From Procambarus clarkii (Eukaryota > Arthropoda > Malacostraca > Decapoda > Cambaridae), in NCBI RefSeq assembly GCF_040958095.1, contig NC_091219.1, positions 23,666,825 to 23,730,824 of the forward strand: a stretch of DNA of 64,000 bases, given 5' to 3'. Positions 57,646-64,000 of this stretch are shown here, piece after piece. Within the stretch, counting starts at the first letter, position 1. Each line of letters opens with the position of its first letter. Both the position numbers and the translations under genes were made by a program. The notes beneath the pieces are model-generated. The model did no database searches, was not told where the DNA came from, and saw only the letters and a program-made list of their open reading frames with translations.

Positions 57646-57714
57646 GTGGTCTGGTCAACATACTTCAGCCACGTTATTGTGTCTCATCGCCTGAAACTCT
57701 TATATTGCTTGTCC

Positions 57715-57885
57715 CAACCACTTGGGCTGGACGGTAGAGCGACGGTCTCGCTTCATGCAGGTCTGCGTTCAATCCTCGATTGTCCAAGTGGTTGGGCACC
57801 ATTCCTTTCCCACCGTCTCGACCCAAATCCTTATCCTGACCCCTTCTAAGTGCTATATAGTCGTAATGGCTCTGTTACTTTACCC
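57715..57885 (+). mobile_element. tRNA-derived SINE, family 3
   Basis: The head GGGCTGGACGGTAGAGCGAC (A box TGGACGGTAGAG) is followed by TGCAGGTCTGCGTTCAATCC (B box GGTCTGCGTTCAATCC), then GGGCACCATTCCTTTCCCA and GTGCTATATAGTCGTAATGG. Copies in reverse are at 51125 and 58735. Confidence 0.82.
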
Positions 57886-58734
57886 TAATGATTCACTCCC
57901 TCTTGTATTGCTTGCCACTTTTTTTTATCTGAATTTTTGTGCACATGTACACACGTTCATCATATATACTCTTTCAATGTTTCTGTATACAAGTAGCTTG
58001 TCTCATCATTTACACATGCAATGTAGTGTTACACACACACATGTAAGTGGGTAATTATTGGTAATTAGTAATGTTAATTATTTAAGATTAATGGTGCGTA
58101 GGCGATATGCATCCTTCGTTATTACTGCTAAGTGCACTATTTACAATTCTAGGATGAATTCTCTAATTGTATACTTTATTTACGTGCTACTATATTTGGA
58201 TGCATGTGCCCCTACTTACGTGGAATAGGTATACAAGTATAGTTATTAAGGTCTCGTAACATGTATTTCTGCACATGCAAACCATAGGTTGCAACCTGCT
58301 AGCAACCGCGAAGCTGCAAAAACTTCCAGCAGTTTCAGTTGCAAATTACTAATAACCGCAGTTGCAACAATTTCATGCAACTTGCCGTTGCAAACATTTA
58401 TTAATATTTAAAATTAATAAAATCTTATATTGCCTATGGTGTTTTGTTTCGCCCGACGCACAAAAATATGATGCCGACTAGGAATATTTTATCTAACAAT
58501 AAATCCAACTGAAATCTACACAGCTTTTTCATTTATCAGTATTGACCAATCGCCATATAAAGTCACGTAGAATATTGAGGAGTCGACAAATAAAATTCGA
58601 GCACTAGGGGGGGGGGGGGGGACAGGTGGAAGTCGAGTACCCAAACGAGCCATAGACATAAGAGCTTTTTTTTTAGTGTCGTAGTAGTTAACAAATAGAA
58701 ATGTATTAGGAAGTGATCTGGTGGAGGCCGACTT

Positions 58735-58920
58735 CATAGTTTGAGGGAGGGAACTATCAGGAGAAAGCGCCAAGCCATTTCGACTACATAGCACTTTGAA
58801 GGGATAAGGATGCGAAATGGGCCGGAGAGGCATGGTGCCCAACCACTTTGACGGTCGGGGATTGAATGCCGATCTGCATGAAGCGAGACAGTCGCTCTAC
58901 CGCCCAGTCGAAGTGGTTGC
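58735..58920 (-). mobile_element. tRNA-derived SINE, family 3
   Basis: The reverse complement reads GGGCGGTAGAGCGACTGTCT, CAGATCGGCATTCAATCCCC, GGGCACCATGCC, and AGTGCTATGTAGTCGAAATG, matching the copy at 57715 at all landmarks. Confidence 0.82.
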
Positions 58921-58959
58921 TCATAGTTTCAATTGTAGATATAAGAGTCCAATAGGATC

Positions 58960-59040
58960 AGTAATCTGTACACCAGTTGATTGACAGTCGAGAGGCGGAA
59001 CCAAAGCTCAATCTCCGCAAGCACAACTAGGTGAGTACAG
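58960..59040 (+). mobile_element. LINE tail (CR1-like family X), short
   Basis: ACACCAGTTGATTGACAGTC, AGGCGGAACCAAAGCTCAATC, GCAAGCACAACTAGGTGAGTACA. This is the reverse of the 57545 and 41625 copies and ends in the AGGTGAGTAC motif. Confidence 0.7.
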
Positions 59041-59329
59041 ATAAGTAAGTTTTATGATATACAAAATGAAATTCAACTTAAATAACTCGGCCCTGGAACT
59101 AGTTAGGTTATTTGTGCGTCCAAGTTATTAATCATATTTATGAAACTCAAGTTTCAGATTTTCCTGCAACATTCACAGAAGTAACAATTAAATGACTGTA
59201 GCTAGTCTATTCTTACTGCATCAGAAGCCAATTCCGTATATTAACAGCTGTCCAGCTATGTCAGAGAATCATTAAAATGAAGGTGAAGCAGCACTCAAAT
59301 TTTTAGGAGCAAAGGAGACTGCAGTTCCT

Positions 59330-59580
59330 GGGGCCCAAGTGGTAAAACACCCGCCCCGCGCTTCGCAAGCGATTTGGTCTGGGTTAGTATCCCCGCCGGG
59401 GAGGATTGACTATGCGCCATACCTTAACTGCACGCCTCTGTTCACTTAGCAGTGAATGGATGCCCGATTGTTAAACTATTTAGCGGGCCGTATTCAGGGG
59501 AAAATTAGGATGAAGGACCTGCCCGAAACGCTATGCATGCTTTACAAGAATGTAAGAACTCAAATAATAAAATAAAATTA
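59330..59580 (+). mobile_element. tRNA-derived SINE, family 1, full length
   Basis: The head CCCAAGTGGTAAAACACCCG (A-box-like), then GGTCTGGGTTAGTATCCCC (B-box-like) and GCCGGGGAGGATTGACT. The body has CACGCCTCTGTTCACTTAG. The end is ACCTGCCCGAAACGCTATGC, then TTTACAAGAATGTAA and an A-rich (AATAAAATAAA) tail. It is the same family as 62270-62525. Confidence 0.82.
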
Positions 59581-59662
59581 TGCCTGCGCATTTCTCTAGT
59601 GCTCTGGAATCTGAGCACTAGTACAGAGTCATCAGTCTAGGCCGGGTGCACGTAGGTCTACC

Positions 59663-59707
59663 GAGGGCATAAATAGGGCTGCCCAAGGCAGGCCTATTTA
59701 TGCCCTC
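59663..59707. repeat. 45-nt near-perfect hairpin
   Basis: GAGGGCATAAATAGGGCTGCC (59663-59683) pairs with GGCAGGCCTATTTATGCCCTC (59687-59707) with one mismatch and a 3-nt loop CAA. No tRNA-like or coding context. Confidence 0.88.
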
Positions 59708-59719
59708 CACGGGAACGGA

Positions 59720-61655
59720 ACCAGGAATCCACGGGAACACGGACCAGGAAACTTAGTTGCTCTTACTAGCAAACCCTTCCATGTGTCATTCTCAGGGTCA
59801 TTGGTGGGAGGGGGGCGGGGTTGCCCTGCTGGACCCCACCCGCAGCATTCATACCTCTAGTGGGCTCCCTACATTACACTAAGCTCTAAGCTTTAGGAAT
59901 ATTCCTGTGGTTTATTTTACATATTATATTTAAGTTTTATAACTTACATCTTATTACCTGTTGCATTAAATACTGTAAATTAGACTAGTTCCCCGTGAAG
60001 GCTAACTAGTTATGCATCATTTACAGGCTATACATTACCATTTAGTACAGTTAATTCAATTATATTGTCACTTGGTGTAAGCCTTATAATTTAATTATCT
60101 ACTTTTAACTATATTACTAAATTTTAATTTTATATATTTAGCCCAGTACGAGTATCATTCGCCTTCCAAAAATACGTAGATATATATCTGCTTTGTACCA
60201 TTACAATACGATACCATTAATAATAGGACCCGTCCTCCTAATAGAGCGCCGCATTTTGACAAAAGGCCAAAATTCCTCGTACTAGAAAATTGAAGTGGCT
60301 CGCGAAATTGGCACTCCCGTTTTCTGTTTTAGGTCTTCTGGTAGGTTAGGAGGTACGACAGTTTCTTGACGTTGGGAAACATTAGGAGGTCGAGCTGAAC
60401 AATATTCATGTAAGAAGTGTCTGCGTGAACTAAATGCCACAACGCTCGACTGTCTGCTTGGTATTTACGGCAGACTAAAGCATGCCTGGTTTTATCCAGT
60501 TCATCCAGCGGCTGGCCAAGATCAATATACTGAACTGCACCTCTTCAGACATGCTTAATACGACCCACTGGAATAGCAGCCCAACTTTTATTAGCTCTTC
60601 TGCATTGTGCGAAAATTGTAAAATATAAATCTTTAAAGAAATCTTTCCTACCATCCATTTATTTAACAAATCTAATTTAATAAGCAAGATTTATTTTGAA
60701 GTGTGACTAAACATTACGGATTACGGGCACACCATAGCCCGTGCTGCACGGGGGTTGTACTCCCGAGTAGATAAATCTAAAACTACAAACACTTATCCAT
60801 ATTCAAGCCTAATTCAGTGTGGAAGCACCAGTAGACAGCAGCCGGTTCGGCGAGCCACCTTGGTCATGATCAATATGTCTCCCAGCACAGACCGCTCGCC
60901 TACCGGTTACTGGGCAGACTGCCCTGGAGATCATCCATTGCGTCACAACCAGTTAGCACAACGTTAATGGTGGTAGTGTGATTAGTGGGCGATTCAAAGT
61001 GATTCAAATATTCAATTTGAATATAAATTTGTTCAAATGATAATAGCTTATTTACCTCATTTTTTCAAACTAATTACAGCTGTTTGGAAAATCATGCAGT
61101 CTGCTGCATTACTGATGCACCAACTATCAACCCTTTAATTAACCTAAGGAACTGCAATCGTTTAATCAACACTTCATTTGCCAGGTAAAACCCTCACTAT
61201 ACAAAATCTGTTTAGTATTAGAATTATGCAAGTATGCAAGGCTAATTTATGAATAATTTTACGTGACATGCAGCAGTAAGCAAACATGCTTCAGCGGATC
61301 AAAAAAAAAAAATTTTGTGCAATTCATATGCATCCTTTTCCTTTCACTTATTCATCATTAACTGAAACTGCATATTAAAAAGGTTAGATAAATGAAAGAT
61401 ATACTTTCTCCGATTAAATACGATATCAAGACGGACGTTAGTTCAGTTGCTATCCACACCCTTGAGAGGTAGTCGAGGAGCCCCAGTAGTTCCCCTCCCC
61501 CTATTCTCTAGGACATTAAAGCATAGGTTTTAGGTTTATCTAGCCCCTGATCGTCTCCAGGATACATATTTACTGTCATGTGAACAATCCATCAGATGCA
61601 AGGAAACGTACGTGCCCAAAGCGTGAGGTAAAACACGGACCACACAGACATTAGC
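59720..61655. other. Intergenic DNA, no gene seen
   Basis: AT-rich, with short frames such as 60475-60687 and 60755-60967 lacking domains or splice context. Confidence 0.5.
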
Positions 61656-61669
61656 AGAGTGCGCCGGCT

Positions 61670-61925
61670 ACGTCAGGATAGGGCTACGGCAGGGCAGAGC
61701 TACGGCAGGGCAGAGCTACGGCAGGGCAGGGCTACGGCAGGGCAGAGCTACGGCAGGGCAGGGCTACGGCAGGGCAGGGCTACGGCAGGGCAGGGCTACG
61801 GCAGGGCAGGGCTACGGCAGGGCAGGGCTACGGCAGGGCAGGGCTACGGCAGGGCAGGGCTAGGGCAGGGCTACGGCAGGGCAGGGCTACGGCAGGGCAG
61901 AGCTACGGCAGGGCAGGGCTACGTC
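61670..61925 (+). repeat. 16-bp minisatellite (GCTACGGCAGGGCAGG)
   Basis: About fifteen units of 16 bp with GG/GA variants at the last positions, plus one short unit near 61860. Because 16 is not a multiple of 3, the frame cycles every three units (48 nt), so the open frame here is only a by-product of the array. Confidence 0.92.
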
Positions 61926-62269
61926 CCTCATTTGTGTTCATCACGATAGAGTTGACGTTGGGATGACGTCATTGTAGTATGTAGTGACGTTATTAAATTG
62001 GCACAATAACAGCTGATAAGAGTTGAATAATACATAAACTAAAAAATGTACTTTTTAGTCAAGGTCAAGATGTGTAACGTTTGCCGGGCCACCCACAGCT
62101 GATAGTAGGAGGGTGGCCGCCCACACTCCCATGGTGCTCACACCACCCACGCTCGGCTCTTTAATTACATCCATTAAAATTTCTCACATTGATTTATTCT
62201 CTCACATTCCCATTACCAACAAAACGGAATATAAACTAAAGCGCCCCCCCCCCATTATCAAGCGTTTCC

Positions 62270-62525
62270 TTTTGAGATATATACAAGAGTTGTTACATTC
62301 TTGTACAGCCACTAGTACGCGTAGCGTTTCGGGCAGGTCCCTGGAATACGATCCCCTGCCGCGAAGAATCGTTTTTTCATCCAAGTACACATTTTACTGT
62401 TGCGTTAAACAGAGGCTACAGTTAAGGAATTGCGCCCAGTAAATCCTCCCCGGCCAGGATACGAACCCATGACATAGCGCTCGCGGAACGCCAGGCGAGT
62501 GTCTTACCACTACACCACGGAGACT
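62270..62525 (-). mobile_element. tRNA-derived SINE, family 1, full length
   Basis: Minus strand: CCGTGGTGTAGTGGTAAGAC (A box), ATGGGTTCGTATCCTGGCC (B box), GGGGAGGATTTACTGGGCG. The body contains GATTCTTCGCGGCAGGGGAT, then CCTGCCCGAAACGCTACGCG and TACTAGTGGCTGTACAAGAA, ending in TATATCTCAAAAGGAAA. It is the best tRNA-like head in the window and the clearest link between the SINE head and the conserved tail. Confidence 0.88.
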
Positions 62526-62799
62526 GTTCATTTTTATAGGACATTTTTTTTTTAAATATAGCAAATGTTGCAACATGCAACCTGGTAAACAAATCCTGAT
62601 ATAATGCCCCGTCCCCAGCGACCCTCACTTGTAACGTGAGCCATTGATCCATTAGCCATTGTGGAAGACTCGTCAAGGTATGTGTGGACTATTCCAAGTG
62701 TTACAGGCTCCCATTTGTCTGGCAGATGGTTAAAGCTACATCAGCAGAGGCAAGGATCGTTGGTTTATAGGTACCGTGCACTAGTAGCGCCCAAGAGCC

Positions 62800-62940
62800 C
62801 CTAACCAAGACAAAATATAGAGTATGGTGGACGTACCGTCGCCGCTCAGGATGGTCTCGCCGGCTGAGTGGGGCCGCCGCCCGCGCGTCACGTCCCTCGA
62901 CCTTTTCAAATGACAACCAATGAGAAACTATCATGGGGAA
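62800..62940 (-). promoter_or_regulatory. CpG-rich block, possible promoter
   Basis: 62840-62890 is CpG-rich, and the minus strand has ATTGG (CCAAT-type) near 62915 and a donor-like GACG|GTACGT at 62837/62836. A short ORF (62934 downward) is open but unrecognised. It could be the first exon of a gene running left, yet no downstream exon is seen. Confidence 0.25.
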
Positions 62941-63264
62941 AATAATTTGTGTTTTAGGTTATATCAAATATACCATCTTATAAAACTACATTTATTATAA
63001 ATCTTATTTTTATTTTAAAATATAAAGCCACTTATTTTCTTCAATGTGAGAGATTTCTATCCACGTTATTTATTCAGTGCTCTCCGGCGCACACAGCTCT
63101 TGAGTTGCTATGTAGTACAAATTCAATTAATATTCTTAACAAAAATATATGAGTTTTCAGCATAATTGATTAAAACATAAATTTACGACCCAGTTTGTGT
63201 CACCAATGCCTATGTAAAGTATTCCAAATGTGTTTTTCTTTTTATTAACAAGCCTGTGTATTAC

Positions 63265-63312
63265 CAAAGAGCCAAAGCTCAACCCCCGTAAGCACAACTA
63301 GGTGAGTACAGC
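63265..63312 (+). mobile_element. LINE tail (CR1-like family X), very short
   Basis: AAAGAGCCAAAGCTCAACCC, then GTAAGCACAACTAGGTGAGTACA. It has the same terminal motif as 58960-59040. Confidence 0.6.
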
Positions 63313-63364
63313 GCTGGTGTACACAGGGTGGGGCTTACTGTACACACGTTTTTTTTTTTTTTTG

Positions 63365-63520
63365 TCGGGGCCTCGCGGCTGAGTGGACAGCGCTCGGGGG
63401 TCGTAGTCCTAAGGGCCCGTGTTCGATTCCAGGCTGATGCAGAAACAAATGGGCAGTTTCTTTCACCCCTGATGCTCCTATTCGCCTAGCAGTAAATAGG
63501 TACCTGGAGTTAAACAGCTA
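63365..63520 (+). mobile_element. tRNA-derived SINE, family 2
   Basis: GGCCTCGCGGCTGAGTGGAC (A box), GGTCGTAGTCCTAAGGGC, GTGTTCGATTCC (B box), AACAAATGGGCAGTTTCTTT, and AGCAGTAAATAGGTACCTGG. It follows a T16 run. It is the same family as 45075-45330. Confidence 0.82.
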
Positions 63521-63654
63521 CTACTGGCTGCTTCATGGGGATGTATTTACTATTTGCCACTGTAGTATTTACTATTTGTAGCTCTTAGCCTTTCTAACAG
63601 ACGTATTTGTTCTCTATTATGTCTACTACAGATATTTCTCTCTAACACACACAC

Positions 63655-63765
63655 ATCCACAGGTCTGTGGCTTAGTGGTCAGCGCTAGGGACTCGTAATC
63701 CTAGCGTGCGGGTTCGATCCCCGGCGATCGCAGACAACAAATGGGCAGAGTTTCTTTCATAAGAA
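63655..63765 (+). mobile_element. tRNA-derived SINE, family 2, 3'-truncated
   Basis: The head GGTCTGTGGCTTAGTGGTCA (A box), GACTCGTAATCCTAGCG, GGGTTCGATCCCCGG (B box), then AACAAATGGGCAGAGTTTC. Similarity stops at about 63765, where LINE-like sequence begins. Confidence 0.8.
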
Positions 63766-64000
63766 CAAAGGTAACTGCAGAAGGCCTATTGGCCCATACG
63801 AGGCAGCTCCTATCTATAACCACCCAATCCCACTCATATACATGTCCAACCCGCGCTTGAAACAATCGAGGGACCCCACCTCCACCACGTTACGCGGTAA
63901 TTGGTTCCACAAATCTCGAATCTATAATAGCAAATAAAATTCGTCTTCATCTTGAAAAACATAAATTAATAATTGAGTCGCAACATGGTTTTATAAATGG
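63765..64000 (+). pseudogene. LINE reverse transcriptase start (fingers), cut by window edge
   Basis: From 63925 the plus strand reads IIANKIRLHLEKHKLIIESQ, then HGFING, the QHGF fingers motif of CR1/Jockey-type LINE RTs. The preceding 63765-63920 stretch (GGCCTATTGGCCCATACGAG and on) resembles UTR-type repeat sequence. The frame runs off the window. Confidence 0.65.

Noticed and set aside
61659..61949. A 96-residue repetitive protein
   Set aside because: It is the by-product of a 16-bp tandem array; the amino-acid period of 16 is simply three DNA units.
62701..62934. First coding exon of a gene running left from the CpG-rich block
   Set aside because: A start codon, CCAAT-like box and donor exist, but no downstream exon or recognisable protein is seen. 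Kept only as a weak promoter candidate.
63368..63740. Possible true tRNA genes at the tRNA-like heads
   Set aside because: A and B boxes are good, but the heads continue into SINE bodies shared by several copies (AACAAATGGGCAGTTT), and the acceptor stems do not close convincingly.

Overview
The window is eukaryotic nuclear DNA, most likely from an arthropod with a large, repeat-rich genome; a decapod crustacean fits best. The evidence is multi-exon genes with GT-AG introns, enolase and RFT1 exons with animal-type protein sequence, an Inr/TATA promoter, and dense DIRS-like, LINE, Penelope, piggyBac, Tigger and tRNA-SINE sequence. The species cannot be fixed from sequence alone.

Two protein-coding genes are well supported and converge. 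On the plus strand, the last six exons of RFT1 (ER membrane protein needed for lipid-linked oligosaccharide assembly in N-glycosylation) lie between 6954 and 23609. Its earlier exons must lie upstream of the window. On the minus strand, a complete enolase gene (five coding exons, 434 residues, plus a predicted non-coding first exon and promoter near 57022) runs from 57022 to 46132.

Layout: 1-6950 is RFT1 intron filled by a decayed tyrosine-recombinase (DIRS-like) retroelement with a nested LINE. 7074-23378 are RFT1 introns holding more DIRS fragments, a Tigger element, LINE debris, a 42-bp minisatellite built on the RFT1 exon/intron junction, and a piggyBac element with TTAA ends. 23610-45400 is a transposon island between the convergent genes: Tigger ends, an almost intact CR1/L2-type LINE, RNase H-bearing LINE pieces, a Penelope-like C-terminus with GIY-YIG domain, a ~194-bp satellite, and a candidate spliced non-coding gene at 37440-39217 (minus). 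46132-57060 is enolase with large introns. 57060-64000 is intergenic, with SINEs, LINE tails, a 16-bp minisatellite and a hairpin.

The most interesting signals are: (1) the minisatellite that multiplies the RFT1 5' splice site in frame; (2) a stem-loop 3' tail shared by LINEs and tRNA-SINEs; (3) a small repeat made of consecutive hairpins ending in an ATCA-type tail; (4) the spliced non-coding gene whose intron holds a ~140-nt hairpin; (5) Penelope-like hairpin ends with a hammerhead-like core.
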